Of a stretch of 49,976 nucleotides of DNA, positions 41,388 to 49,976 are shown one piece after another (position 1 is the stretch's first letter; each line of letters begins with the position of its first letter). Below the pieces are notes generated by a model, which saw nothing but the letters and a program-made list of their open reading frames with translations, was not told the DNA's origin and ran no database searches. The position numbers and the translations under genes are program-made. Source of the DNA: Cellulomonas sp. APG4. GTDB lineage: Bacteria; Actinomycetota; Actinomycetes; Actinomycetales; Cellulomonadaceae. The DNA lies in the NCBI RefSeq assembly GCF_009996735.1, contig NZ_JAACYI010000026.1, forward strand, positions 1 to 49,976. The letters are read 5' to 3'.

Positions 41388-43024
41388 CACGCGGCCCCGC
41401 GCGCGGCCGGGGCGCCTCCCCGTCCCACCAGCGGCTCGGGCAGCGGCCCCGTCGAGGTGTCCCCGCGAAGGCGCTTGACCACGAGCTCGGCGCTGATGAG
41501 ACACATCGGCAGGCCGATCCCCGGGATCACCGAGCCACCCGCGTACAGCAGCCCGTCGACGCGCCGGGCCTGGTTGCCCGCACGGAACATCGCGCTCTGC
41601 CGCAGCGTGTGCGCCGGGCCCAGGGCGGTGCCGCGCCACGCGCGCAGGTCCTCGGCCCAGTCCGCGGGCCCCACCGTGCGACGCACGACGACGCGCTCGG
41701 CCAGGTCCGGCACGCCCGCCCACGACGCGATCTGCGCGATCGCGGCATCCGCCACCTTCTCGACCCACGGGTCGCCGTCGCCGTCGCGGCCGCCGCGCCC
41801 CAGGCGCTCGTCGGGCGGCACCGGCACGAGGATGACGACGTTCTCCATGCCGTCAGGTGCGGCGCCCGGGTCCGTCGCGGTCACCCGGCTCACGTAGACG
41901 GACGTCGGATCCGGCATGGGCTCGCCGCCCTCGGCCGACAGCGGCGCGAAGATCCGCTCGAAGCCCTGGTCCCAGTCCTCCGCGAGCAGCAGGCTGTGGT
42001 GCGCGAGCTGGGGCAGCTCCCCCTCGACGCCCAGGTAGACCATGACCGTGCTGGGCCCGGGCACCTGCTTGCGCCACCACGTGGGCGAGTACGAGCGCAG
42101 CTCCGCCGGCAGCAGGTCCCGCTCGGTGTGTTGGAGGTCGGCCGTCGAGACGACGACGTCGGCGAGCAGGTGGTGCCGCACGCCGTCGGCGTCCGTGTAC
42201 TCGACACCGGTCGCGGCCGCGCGCACCGAGGGCCGCCGCCACGAGCGCTCGGGCACGGGCCGCGTGGTGATCGCCGTGACCTCGGCGCCCGTGCGCAGGT
42301 CCACGCCCTCGGCGAGGGCGACGTCGCGGATCGCCTCGATGAGCCTGCCGAACCCGCCGCGCGGGTAGAGCACGCCGTCCACCAGGTCCAGGTGGCTCAT
42401 GAGGTGGTACATGCTCGGCGTGAGCCGCGGCGCCGAGCCCAGGAACACCGCGGGGTAGCCGAGGATCTGGCGCAGCCGCGTGTCTCCCACCGTGCGCCGG
42501 ATGCGAGCGTCGAGCGACTCCGTCAGCAGGCGACCGAGCCGCGGGGCACGCGCCGCGACGCCGGCCCGCGCGAGCGGCACGAGCGACGCGAAGGTCGTGT
42601 AGAGGAAGTGCCGCAGCGCCATCGCGTAGGTGTCCGACGCCGAGGCGAGGTACGCCCGCAGCCGCTCCCCCGCCCCCGGCTCGACGCGCTCGAACAGCGC
42701 GACCGAGTCCTCGAGGTCCGAGCGCACGTCCAGAGGGTCATGGTTCTCGTACATCACCCGGTAGGCGGGGTCGAGCCGCACGAGCTCCAGGTGCTCGTCC
42801 GCGCTCGAGCCCAGCAGCCGGAAGAAATGGTCGAAGACCTCGGGCATCAGGTACCACGACGGCCCGATGTCGAACGTGAACCCCTCGGCTGACCACGTCG
42901 ACGCGCGCCCGCCCACCTGGTCACGCGCCTCGAGCACCGTGACCTCGTACCCCTCACGGGCCAGCAGGGCCGAGGTCGCGAGCCCGGCGATCCCCCCGCC
43001 CACGACGACGGCGCGTCCGCTCAC
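41387..43024 (-). CDS. crtI: Phytoene desaturase
   Basis: 545 residues. The FAD Rossmann motif (AVVVGGGIAGLATSALLARE) is at the N-terminus, with VLEARDQVGGRAST next. FDIGPSWYLMPEVFDHFFRLLG is characteristic of CrtI. The C-terminal GLLYAGGSVIPGIGLPMCLISAELV is the carotenoid-desaturase signature. It converts phytoene to lycopene in four steps at the membrane. GTG 43024 overlaps the crtB stop (GTGA). Confidence 0.95.
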   Translation of the reverse strand: MSGRAVVVGGGIAGLATSALLAREGYEVTVLEARDQVGGRASTWSAEGFTFDIGPSWYLMPEVFDHFFRLLGSSADEHLELVRLDPAYRVMYENHDPLDVRSDLEDSVALFERVEPGAGERLRAYLASASDTYAMALRHFLYTTFASLVPLARAGVAARAPRLGRLLTESLDARIRRTVGDTRLRQILGYPAVFLGSAPRLTPSMYHLMSHLDLVDGVLYPRGGFGRLIEAIRDVALAEGVDLRTGAEVTAITTRPVPERSWRRPSVRAAATGVEYTDADGVRHHLLADVVVSTADLQHTERDLLPAELRSYSPTWWRKQVPGPSTVMVYLGVEGELPQLAHHSLLLAEDWDQGFERIFAPLSAEGGEPMPDPTSVYVSRVTATDPGAAPDGMENVVILVPVPPDERLGRGGRDGDGDPWVEKVADAAIAQIASWAGVPDLAERVVVRRTVGPADWAEDLRAWRGTALGPAHTLRQSAMFRAGNQARRVDGLLYAGGSVIPGIGLPMCLISAELVVKRLRGDTSTGPLPEPLVGRGGAPAARGAA

Positions 43025-43938
43025 CGTTCCACCTCCACGACGTCGCGCGGCGCCGACGGCGTCGCGACGGGTTCCGGCCGGCCCGCGAGCACGCGGGCCG
43101 TGAGTCGCGCCTTGACCGGCGCCGGCACACGCACCCGCGTGCGGGCGACCTCGGCCGCCGGGGTGCTGCGCAGCCGTGCCGCGAGCTCGGCGAACAGGGC
43201 CGTCGCGACCTGGACGGCGCGCCGGGCACCCGGGGGCAGCTCGAGCGCGGAGGCCGCGGCCGTCCGAAGGTCCGCCTCGATGCCGTCGAGGACGGCGTGC
43301 TTCTGCGCCTCGGTGAAGCTCGACGGTTCGATTCCCGGCAGGTAGCGGCGGCCGAGGCGGTCCGAGTCGTCTGCGAGGTCCCGCAGGAAGTTGACCATCT
43401 GGAACGCCGACCCCAGCGCGCGTGCGCCCGGCGCGAGCTCGGCGTAGCGCTCGGGCCGGCGGCCCGGGGGCTCGTCCAGCAGGAAGCACCGCAGGCACAT
43501 GAGCCCGACCACCTCGGCCGAGCCGTACACGTACTCCGCGAGGCTCGCCTCGTCGTGCACCGTGCGCTCGAGGTCGGTGCGCATCGAGGCGAAGAACGGG
43601 GTGACGAGGTCCGCGTCGATCCCGGCGGCCCGCGCCGTCCGCGCGAACGCGTGCACCAGCACGTTCGTGCTGTACCCGGTGGCCATCGCCTCGAGCGTCT
43701 CGGCCTCGAGCCGGCCGAGCAGCCTGCGCGCCTCGGCAGCGTCCGTCCCGGCCTCGTCCGCGACGCCGTCGACCACCTCGTCGGCCAGGCGCACGAGCGC
43801 GTACACGTTGCGGATGTCCGTGCGACGCGCCGGCGGCAGCAGCCGCGAGGCCAGGCCGAAGCTCGTCGAGTAGCGCCGCACCACGAGGTCGGCGGCAGCC
43901 TGGGCGACGTCGTCGTACAGGCTCAGTCGGTCGAGCAC
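43021..43938 (-). CDS. crtB: Phytoene synthase
   Basis: 305 residues. YSTSFGLASRLLPPARRTDIRNVYALVRLADEVVD, trimmed to its key parts, shows the YSxSF motif and the first Asp-rich DEVVD. The second is FLRDLADDSDRLGRRYLP. It condenses two GGPP to phytoene. GTG 43938 has GAGGAGG 5 bp upstream inside the end of crtE, with a 16-bp overlap. Confidence 0.94.
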   Translation of the reverse strand: MLDRLSLYDDVAQAAADLVVRRYSTSFGLASRLLPPARRTDIRNVYALVRLADEVVDGVADEAGTDAAEARRLLGRLEAETLEAMATGYSTNVLVHAFARTARAAGIDADLVTPFFASMRTDLERTVHDEASLAEYVYGSAEVVGLMCLRCFLLDEPPGRRPERYAELAPGARALGSAFQMVNFLRDLADDSDRLGRRYLPGIEPSSFTEAQKHAVLDGIEADLRTAAASALELPPGARRAVQVATALFAELAARLRSTPAAEVARTRVRVPAPVKARLTARVLAGRPEPVATPSAPRDVVEVER

Positions 43939-45134
43939 CGGGCCTCCTCGATGTCCTGCGCGACGGTGTCGAGCGTACGGCCCACCTCCGACGCGACCGC
44001 GCACACCACCCCGCCCAGCTCGCCGGGGAGGTCCCGCGCGTCGTCGTGCACGCGCTCGAGGTCCTCCCGCACCCACGTCGCGACGTCGTCGGGCGCCTGC
44101 GAGCGCGCGAGCGAGCCACGCACCCGGGCCGCGCCGGCCTGGTCGAGATCGGCCTGCCCCACGTGCGCGGAGATCTCGTCCCACACGGGAAGCTCGCGCG
44201 CCCGCAGCATGAGCGGCGTCTGCTTGCCCTCGCGCAGGTCGCTCAGGTTGCTCTTGCCGATGCGCTCCTCGGGCGCGAACACACCCAGCAGGTCGTCGAC
44301 CAGCTGGAACGAGCGGCCCAGCACCACACCGATCCGGTCGAGCCGCTCGAGCAGCCGCGCGTCGGCGCCCGCGAGCAGCGCACCGGCTCGCAGCGGCGCG
44401 CGGAACGAGTACATCGCGGTCTTCGACTCGGCGACCGTGAACGCCTCGCTCAACCCCGGGCTGCGCACGCCCAGGCCGAACGCGGTGTCCACGAGCTCAC
44501 CGCCCGCGGAGATCAGCAGGGTCTCGTCGACCAGCTCGGTGAGGCCCTGCTGCAGCGGCTCGGGCAGTGCGGCCCCGGCGAACATGCGGTGGGCGAGGCT
44601 CAGGGTGAGGTCGCCCGCGAGCAGCGCGGCGGCCTGCGACCAGCGGTGCGCGCTCACCGGGTCCAGCCCCGTCTCGCGCCCCTCGTCGCGCATGACGGCC
44701 GCGAGGTTGGGGCGGCCGCGGCGCACGGTGTCGTTGTCGATGAGGTCGTCGTGCACCAGGAACGCGGTGTGCAGCAGCTCGAAGCCGGCCGCGACCACGA
44801 CGGCGGCCCGGGCCTGACCGCCCCCGAGCGCGTCGTGCGTCCCGAGCACGAGCGCCGAGCGGAACCGCTTGCCGCCGTCGAGGCTGCGCGCGATCTCGCG
44901 CCACAGCGCGTCGTTCTCGCGGCCCAGCCGGGCGGCCCGACGACGGCAGTCCGCGAGGCTCGAGCGCAGCAGGGCGTCGACGGCGTCACCGTCGACGGCG
45001 TCGGCGTCGGCGTCGGCGTCGGCGAGCACGGTCGCCGCCGGGAGCACCAGGCGGTCGGTCGCGGTGGTCGTGGTGGTCGTGGCGGCGCTCGTCCGCGCCG
45101 GGGCGGTCGTCGTGCGCGCCCGTCCGGGGCTCAT
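43923..45134 (-). CDS. crtE: Geranylgeranyl diphosphate synthase (CrtE/IdsA type)
   Basis: 403 residues. The first Asp-rich motif is FLVHDDLIDNDTVRRGRP (DDxxD), the second FQLVDDLLGVF (DDxxG). GGKRFRS is the IPP-binding block. The N-terminal ~55 residues are a Thr/Ala-rich leader with a DADADADA run from (GAC GCC)n-like DNA at ~45000-45025. It supplies GGPP to crtB. ATG 45134 overlaps the idi stop (ATGA). Confidence 0.92.
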   Translation of the reverse strand: MSPGRARTTTAPARTSAATTTTTTATDRLVLPAATVLADADADADAVDGDAVDALLRSSLADCRRRAARLGRENDALWREIARSLDGGKRFRSALVLGTHDALGGGQARAAVVVAAGFELLHTAFLVHDDLIDNDTVRRGRPNLAAVMRDEGRETGLDPVSAHRWSQAAALLAGDLTLSLAHRMFAGAALPEPLQQGLTELVDETLLISAGGELVDTAFGLGVRSPGLSEAFTVAESKTAMYSFRAPLRAGALLAGADARLLERLDRIGVVLGRSFQLVDDLLGVFAPEERIGKSNLSDLREGKQTPLMLRARELPVWDEISAHVGQADLDQAGAARVRGSLARSQAPDDVATWVREDLERVHDDARDLPGELGGVVCAVASEVGRTLDTVAQDIEEARCSTD

Positions 45135-45664
45135 CGTGAGCCCCCGAGCAGCGGGACGGTCGCGGCCGACGAGACGAGCCACGGGCTGAGCGCCCACGGG
45201 GCGGCGCGCACCGCCGCGCGCAGGTCGTCCACCTCGACCCACGCGAACTCCATCACCTCGTCGGGGTTGGGCCGCACCTCGTCGGCTGTCCGGGCGGTGA
45301 AGACGGGGCACACCTCGTGCTCGACGATCCCCGAGGCGTCGACGGCGCGGTACCGGAAGTCGGGGTCGGTGAGCTCGATGTCGTGCAGCTCGATCCCCAG
45401 CTCGTGACGTGCCCGACGACGGACGGCGTCCTCGAAGGCCTCATCCGGGCCGGGGTGGCCGCACACGCTGTTCGTCCACACCCCGGGCCAGGTGACCTTG
45501 CTGAGCGCCCGGCGGGTGACGAGCACGCGCCCCTCGGCGTCGAGCACGTGGCACGAGAACGCCAGGTGCAGCGGGGTCTCGTGGGTGTGCACGCTGGCCT
45601 TGTCGGCGGTGCCCGTCGGCACGCCGTCGGGATCGAGGAGGACGACCGTCTCCGTGAAGGTCAT
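45131..45664 (-). CDS. idi: Isopentenyl-diphosphate delta-isomerase, type I
   Basis: 177 residues. NSVCGHPGPDEAFEDAVRRRARHELG contains the catalytic Cys and the Nudix-like helix; HLAFSCHVLDAEGRVLVTRRA and EHEVCPVFTA hold the metal and Glu residues. It interconverts IPP and DMAPP, giving the DMAPP needed by CrtE and, in C50 synthesis, by CrtEb. First gene of the crt unit. ATG 45664. Confidence 0.95.
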   Translation of the reverse strand: MTFTETVVLLDPDGVPTGTADKASVHTHETPLHLAFSCHVLDAEGRVLVTRRALSKVTWPGVWTNSVCGHPGPDEAFEDAVRRRARHELGIELHDIELTDPDFRYRAVDASGIVEHEVCPVFTARTADEVRPNPDEVMEFAWVEVDDLRAAVRAAPWALSPWLVSSAATVPLLGGSR

Positions 45665-45710
45665 GTGCGGCCTTCCGCCGTGGGGGCGCGCCGGGCGTCC
45701 ACCCGACCGC

Positions 45711-45736
45711 GCTCAGCAAATGCTCAGCATGCTGAG
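45711..45736. promoter_or_regulatory. Candidate crt operator
   Basis: CTCAGCATGCTGAG (45723-45736) is a perfect 14-bp palindrome; GCTCAGCA also occurs at 45711-45718, 11 bp before its copy at 45722-45729. It lies 47-72 bp upstream of idi. A MarR (CrtR) or MerR regulator would be expected by analogy, but none is adjacent. The remainder of 45665-45908 holds no gene. Confidence 0.6.
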
Positions 45737-45908
45737 GATATGACACGGACGTCATGTCCGCCTCCCGGGCCGTGACCGAGATGTCCATCCTCCCGCGCGC
45801 ACCGCGCCGTGTCCTGCCCAACGAGCCCCGACCTGCTCCGCCCGGTCCGCCGGGATCGGCCGTTGGCGGCCGGGGGCGGGGGCTCGGGTGGTCGGGCAGG
45901 ATCAGGGC

Positions 45909-46673
45909 GTGACCTCAGCCCCGCTCCGCGTGAGCGTCGTCATCCCGTGCAAGGACGACGGCGTCGCGCTGCGGCGCTGCCTGGCGGCCCTCGCGGCGCA
46001 GGACGAGCCGCCGCACGAGGTCGTCGTCGTCGACAACGCGTCGAGCGACGACAGCGCCGACGTCGCGCGCGCGCTCGGGGCCCGGGTGGTCAGCGAGCCC
46101 GCGCCGGGCATCGGCGCGGCGGCCGCCGCGGGCTACGACGCCGCGACCGGTGACCTGATCGCGCGCTGCGACGCCGACACCCTCGCCCCGCCCGGCTGGA
46201 CCCGCCGCATCCGCGAGGCGTTCGAGGCCGATCCCTCGCTCGACGCCCTCACCGGCCACGGCGACTTCTACGACGTGCCCCGCTGGCGCGCCGTCGTGCA
46301 CGGCCGCCTCTACCTGTGGGCCTACTACACGTCCATGCACGGAGCGCTGGCGCACCCGCCGCTGTGGGGTTCGACGGCGGCACTGCCCCGCGACCGCTGG
46401 GAGGCCGCGCGCGCCGACGTGCACCGCTGGGACCCCGAGGTGCACGACGACGTCGACCTCGCGCTCGCTCTCCCGCCGGAGGCCCGCGTGCGCCACGACC
46501 GCGCGCTGCGGGTGCAGGTGTCCGGGCGCTCGCTCGTCGGGTGGGCGCAGACCCGGCGGCGGTTCCGGCGCGGCATGCGCACGCTGCGGCTCGCGTGGGC
46601 GGAGGGCCGCACCCCGACCGCGCGATGGCGCCGTCGTCTCGAGGTGCGGCGCGCGCGTGGGGCCGTAGCGTGA
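45909..46673 (+). CDS. Family 2 glycosyltransferase
   Basis: 254 residues of the GT-A fold. RVSVVIPCKDDGVALRRCLAAL is the nucleotide-binding start. VVVDNASSDDSADVA and ARCDADTLAPPGW (the DxD metal motif) follow. HDDVDLALALPPEARVRHD supplies the probable acceptor or catalytic Asp block. No membrane helices, so cytosolic or membrane-associated. It could glycosylate a lipid or a carotenoid but has no CrtX motif. GTG 45909. Divergent from the crt unit. Confidence 0.87.
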   Translation: MTSAPLRVSVVIPCKDDGVALRRCLAALAAQDEPPHEVVVVDNASSDDSADVARALGARVVSEPAPGIGAAAAAGYDAATGDLIARCDADTLAPPGWTRRIREAFEADPSLDALTGHGDFYDVPRWRAVVHGRLYLWAYYTSMHGALAHPPLWGSTAALPRDRWEAARADVHRWDPEVHDDVDLALALPPEARVRHDRALRVQVSGRSLVGWAQTRRRFRRGMRTLRLAWAEGRTPTARWRRRLEVRRARGAVA

Positions 46674-46677
46674 AGAC

Positions 46678-47373
46678 ATGCGCATCGTCATCGCAGGTGG
46701 ACACGGCAAGATCGCCCAGCGCCTGACCCGGCTGCTCGTCGCACGCGGCGACACCGTGGTGGGCCTGGTGCGCAACCCCGCGCACATCGAGGACCTCCGC
46801 AGCCTCGGTGCGACGCCCGCGGTCGTGGACCTCGAGAGCTCGGCCGTCGACGAGGTGGCCGAGGTGGTCGACGGCGCCGACGCGGTGGTGTTCGCGGCCG
46901 GCGCCGGGCCGGGCTCGGGCGCCGCGCGCAAGGACTCGATGGACCGCGGCGGCGCGGCCCTGCTCGCGGACGCGGCCGAGCGCGCGGGCGTGCGCCGCTA
47001 CGTGCTGGTCTCCGCGATGGGCGTGCTCGAGCCCGAGGCCGCCGAGGACGACGTGTTCGTCACCTACCTGCGCGCCAAGGCCGCGAGCGAGGAGGACCTG
47101 CGCTCACGCGACCTCGACTGGACCGTGCTGCGCCCGGGCGGGCTCACCGATGACCGCGGCACGGGCCGCGTGCTGCTCGAGCCGCGCGTCCCGATGGGCT
47201 CGGTGCCGCGGGACGACGTCGCCGCGGTGATCGCCGGGCTGCTCGACGAGCCGTCAACGATCGGGCTCACTCTCGAGCTGGTGGCCGGTGGTGACCTCGT
47301 GGACGCCGCCGTCCAGGCCGCAGGGCGCGGCGAGCCGGGCGATGCGTCGAGCGACGCGATCGACGAGCGTTAG
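46678..47373 (+). CDS. NAD(P)-binding SDR-family oxidoreductase
   Basis: 231 residues. [20 protein letters not shown] is the GxxGxxA dinucleotide motif of atypical SDRs (YwnB-like). [33 protein letters not shown] and [14 protein letters not shown] are conserved in this group of flavin or NADPH-dependent reductases. ATG 46678 follows GT2 by 4 bp, so it is in the same transcript. Its stop overlaps the stop of the convergent gene (TTAG). Confidence 0.88.
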   Translation: MRIVIAGGHGKIAQRLTRLLVARGDTVVGLVRNPAHIEDLRSLGATPAVVDLESSAVDEVAEVVDGADAVVFAAGAGPGSGAARKDSMDRGGAALLADAAERAGVRRYVLVSAMGVLEPEAAEDDVFVTYLRAKAASEEDLRSRDLDWTVLRPGGLTDDRGTGRVLLEPRVPMGSVPRDDVAAVIAGLLDEPSTIGLTLELVAGGDLVDAAVQAAGRGEPGDASSDAIDER

Positions 47374-49976
47374 GACCTCTGGACGGTCAAGTATGCGAGT
47401 GCGGGGCCACCGAAGCCTCCATTGGCCGACGTCACACTAGCGATCCCGACACGCGTTCCGACGGACGAGGCAGGAGCGATCGGAATTCGAAGCTCCTCGG
47501 TAGTCGCGGCCGGGAGCTGACCCCGAACGCAGGACAGGATGAAGCCGAGTTCGCCTTGGCGCCGGCATTCCCAGCCGACGGGGTCCGCCCCCGTCCACGA
47601 CGCTGCGAGCTGAAAGAGACGCACTTCAACATCACGCGCCGTCGCAGTGCCCTCGTTGACGACGGAGAAGGCGAAGTGCGCCTCCTCGCCCACCACCGAC
47701 GTGGTAGCCACGCCTTCGATCGCCACACGTGCAGCGACTTCCAGCACGCGAGTCTCGGCGGCCGCGGGGGCGACGTGCTCGTCGCCCGCCTCCACATCGA
47801 TCGTGATGTCCGCGACCTGTCCCTCGCCGAGAGCACCCTGGAGGCGGATGTTGAGGCCAAGGACAGCTTCGTCTCCCGAACCCGGTTCGAGAGAGTCACC
47901 GAGCTCACAGTCGACCATCTGTCCTCTTGCAGAGCAATCCCATCGGCCCGGGTGAACGGAGATGTATCGCACTCCCCCGGGGAGGCGGAAGGTCACGCTG
48001 ACGTCCTCGATCGCGCGGCCGCCATCGTTGGTGACAACGGCGACGAGCGTCGCGACCTCGCCGCGCTCGACCTGGATGTCGCTAGGGGCATGGAGGGCGA
48101 GGGCCCCGGGCTTGGGCAGCTCGATCGGGACCGATCGGCGTACGCCGTCGACCACGACGACGAGCTCGACCGAGCCGCCACGGCCTGCGTTGATACGTAG
48201 GGTCGGCAAGATCGAAGGGCCGTCGAAACCAACGCTCGCGGCCGTCGTCCGCGGGACGTCAGCGGTACCCGACCAGCGTTCTTGGTTCGTGGGAGCGGTG
48301 ACGCCCTCGGGAAGCTCAACTGCGACGGCCACGTCCCGCGCCGTAGTACCGCCGGTGTTCTTCAGAGCGAGCGTGATCTCTGACTGAGCGCCGCGGACGT
48401 GGGCAACCTCGACGGCGAGTGGCACGAGCGTGGCTGGCGCTGATCGCAGTTCGAGCGCTGCCGTGGCGATACGCTGAGACGCCACGACATGGCGCGACGC
48501 CTCGAGCTCTAGCGTGACCTGACCGTCCATGATCGACGCGTCGCGCAGTGGCTGGACGGCGCCTGGGTCGAGAGCCGAGGCATCCACGTCGAGCACGAGC
48601 GCCCACGGCGCACCGCCGCGCGGCACACCGGTCGTCGTCGTACAGACCAGCTGGTCGCCTTCACGCTCGCAGCCCCAACGCCCGGCGTCCGCTGAGCTCA
48701 CGCTGATGGCATCCAAGAATGCGATGTCACCGGCTGCACTGCTGACCTCGGGGAACGTCAGACGTGCGGTGACCGCCGCCGTGGTGTGACCGGCGTTCGA
48801 CACTCCGAAGGAGAGCGAACCCGATTGAGCGCTCGCTCCAGTCAGGACGAGCTTGCCGGCATCAGCCGCAGCGACACTGCCGGGACGGCTCTGTACCGGT
48901 GCACGAACGTCGCTGGACGCGGAATCCGGCTGGTCCGTCTCCTTCCCGGACCACGCGACGACGGCGACGCCCGCGTCGTCGGAACCGTCGAGCCGCGAGT
49001 TGCGAAGTACGAGTTGCCGAGAGAGCGTCCGCGCGTCACCAACCTGGATCGGCCCGGTGGAACAGAGAAGACTCTTCCCCGCGCGCTTCGGCTCGCAGTC
49101 CCATCCGTCCCCGTCGGAGACGGCCGCGGTGCCAAACGCCTGGCGTGTCGAAAGCCCCGCGAACTCCCCTGTGGTGTCCCCGGTGAACGAGAACGCGACC
49201 CATGCCTGCGTCGCCACACGGTCCGACTCGTTAGTCACTGTGAGTGAGATCGGCGTCGGCGTATCCAACTCGACGGCGGGCGTCGCGAAGCCCCCTTGGA
49301 GCGCCAGCACGAACGGCTCCTGCTCCGTGGGCTCCTCCGGGTCGGTCGGCTCGCCCGGGTCCGTCGGCTCCTCGGGCTCCGTCGGCTCCTCAGGCTCGCC
49401 GGTGCCGGGCCCCTCGGGGTCCGGCTGCGCAGGCGACGCCGGGTCGGGGTCCGACGGGGTCGAGCGCGGCTCGCGGTCCGACGTCGTGGTGGTGGACGTC
49501 TCGTCGTCGGCGGGCGGGATGGTGGTGGGATCCGTCGGGTCGGCGGGCGTGGTCGGTGCAGGGTCCGCGGGCGGCGCGATCTCGTTCCCGCCCGCGTCAC
49601 CGTCCGTGCCGGGCCCCTCGGTCGACGTCTCGTCGTCGACAGGTGCCGCCACGACGGGCTCGTCCCCCGGCCCGCCGTCGAACGCGCCGAGCGCACCGGC
49701 GACGCCGAGGCCACCCGCGACCACGACTCCAGCGGCCGCGAGGCCGAGCACACCTACGGGCACGCTCGCCAGGAGCCCCGCGAGGCCGCCCGCCGAACCG
49801 GCTGCCGCCGCGCCTCCCGCTGCCCCGGCGCCTGCCCCCGCGGCGGCAGCACCGCCACTGGTCGCAGCCGCCGGCGCGGGGTTGAGCATCGCCGCGACGC
49901 CCGAGGCGCCGCCCACGGCTGCCGCCGCTCCAGCCGCCGCACCCGAACCCACGAGTGCGCCACCGCCCGCGCCGGC
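47370..49976 (-). CDS. Large membrane-anchored surface protein with DUF11/CARDB-like repeats (5'-partial)
   Basis: The frame is open to the window edge; the nearest start is GTG 49952 but the Gly/Ala-rich N-terminus suggests more upstream. In order: an Ala/Gly-rich region, one membrane helix (VLGLAAAGVVVAGGLGVAGA), an acidic Pro/Thr linker with EEPTDPGEPTDPEEPTE repeats, then five ~125-140-residue Ig-like units. Four carry a W-x-C...C pair (WDCEPKRAGKSLLC, WGCEREGDQLVC, WDCSARGQMVDC, WECRRQGELGFILSC), probably extracellular disulfides. No LPXTG or second helix at the C-terminus. A sigma-factor or other cytoplasmic fusion at the missing N-terminus is possible. Lower GC and mixed codons downstream of ~49250 contrast with the linker. 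Confidence 0.8.
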   Translation of the reverse strand, partial: AGAGGGALVGSGAAAGAAAAVGGASGVAAMLNPAPAAATSGGAAAAGAGAGAAGGAAAAGSAGGLAGLLASVPVGVLGLAAAGVVVAGGLGVAGALGAFDGGPGDEPVVAAPVDDETSTEGPGTDGDAGGNEIAPPADPAPTTPADPTDPTTIPPADDETSTTTTSDREPRSTPSDPDPASPAQPDPEGPGTGEPEEPTEPEEPTDPGEPTDPEEPTEQEPFVLALQGGFATPAVELDTPTPISLTVTNESDRVATQAWVAFSFTGDTTGEFAGLSTRQAFGTAAVSDGDGWDCEPKRAGKSLLCSTGPIQVGDARTLSRQLVLRNSRLDGSDDAGVAVVAWSGKETDQPDSASSDVRAPVQSRPGSVAAADAGKLVLTGASAQSGSLSFGVSNAGHTTAAVTARLTFPEVSSAAGDIAFLDAISVSSADAGRWGCEREGDQLVCTTTTGVPRGGAPWALVLDVDASALDPGAVQPLRDASIMDGQVTLELEASRHVVASQRIATAALELRSAPATLVPLAVEVAHVRGAQSEITLALKNTGGTTARDVAVAVELPEGVTAPTNQERWSGTADVPRTTAASVGFDGPSILPTLRINAGRGGSVELVVVVDGVRRSVPIELPKPGALALHAPSDIQVERGEVATLVAVVTNDGGRAIEDVSVTFRLPGGVRYISVHPGRWDCSARGQMVDCELGDSLEPGSGDEAVLGLNIRLQGALGEGQVADITIDVEAGDEHVAPAAAETRVLEVAARVAIEGVATTSVVGEEAHFAFSVVNEGTATARDVEVRLFQLAASWTGADPVGWECRRQGELGFILSCVRGQLPAATTEELRIPIAPASSVGTRVGIASVTSANGGFGGPALAYLTVQRS

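Noticed and set aside
47556-48200. 214-codon plus-strand frame opposite the surface protein
   Set aside because: No ribosome site or motifs; it lies antisense to coding repeats.

Overview
The window is chromosomal DNA from a very GC-rich actinobacterium. The best fit is a Cellulomonadaceae-like member of the Micrococcales (Cellulomonas or a close relative), by inference from content rather than from a marker gene. Supporting content: uniformly high GC, frequent GTG starts, many 4-bp ATGA/GTGA gene overlaps, F420-dependent enzymes, a LytR_C protein, a secreted GH81 beta-1,3-glucanase with a (DPT)n linker, a C50-carotenoid operon, and an NrdAB reductase behind a cobalamin riboswitch. No prophage, insertion sequence or CRISPR array was seen. 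The only RNA gene is one tRNA-Ser(CGA).

Layout. 1-4.2 kb: a membrane protein cut by the window edge, a degenerate ADP-ribosylglycohydrolase homologue, an EAL-DICT cyclic-di-GMP protein, and a thioredoxin-DUF302 pair behind a CsoR/RcnR-type operator. 4.2-11.4 kb: GntP permease, a VapB-like protein with a LytR_C protein, uracil permease, a DUF4190-like protein with a GT87 membrane glycosyltransferase, and an F420-dependent LLM oxidoreductase. 11.4-20.2 kb: a metalloid/metal region with arsC, an ArsR-ArsC fusion, an ACR3 arsenite pump, a Cys-tailed FAD oxidoreductase, a 38-aa Cys-rich protein and a frameshifted NiCoT transporter. Nei/Fpg, a GerMN lipoprotein and a DivIVA-like protein interrupt it. 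20.2-33.9 kb: GH81, a KstD-like dehydrogenase with a divergent TetR, a PPOX F420 enzyme, a YhhN protein, tRNA-Ser, an SDR-DUF4345 pair with a divergent AraC, a sirtuin, a VOC protein, tadA and upp. 34-39.3 kb: a winged-helix protein, then paired NrdR-box-like sites, a cobalamin riboswitch and nrdA-nrdB. The R2 subunit has class Ic (Chlamydia-type) residues. 39.8-45.7 kb: idi-crtE-crtB-crtI-crtYe-crtYf-crtEb on the minus strand, all coupled by overlapping start and stop codons; this is decaprenoxanthin-type gene order. 45.9-50 kb: GT2, an SDR, and a large surface-exposed protein running off the window.

How genes work together. The arsenic genes form a reduction-plus-efflux route: ArsC converts arsenate to arsenite, ACR3 exports it, ArsR senses it. 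The Cys-rich oxidoreductase and small protein are likely accessories. Paired CsoR/RcnR-type operators suggest one metal or sulfur-stress sensor, encoded elsewhere, controls thioredoxin-DUF302, the 38-aa protein and NiCoT. The nrd promoter appears to integrate NrdR (dATP/ATP) and cobalamin signals, which implies a B12-dependent NrdJ elsewhere. Several genes end in large imperfect palindromes acting as or resembling terminators, and some of these run into the coding 3' ends. Two genes are broken by single-base changes in G runs, which may be sequencing errors or recent mutations.
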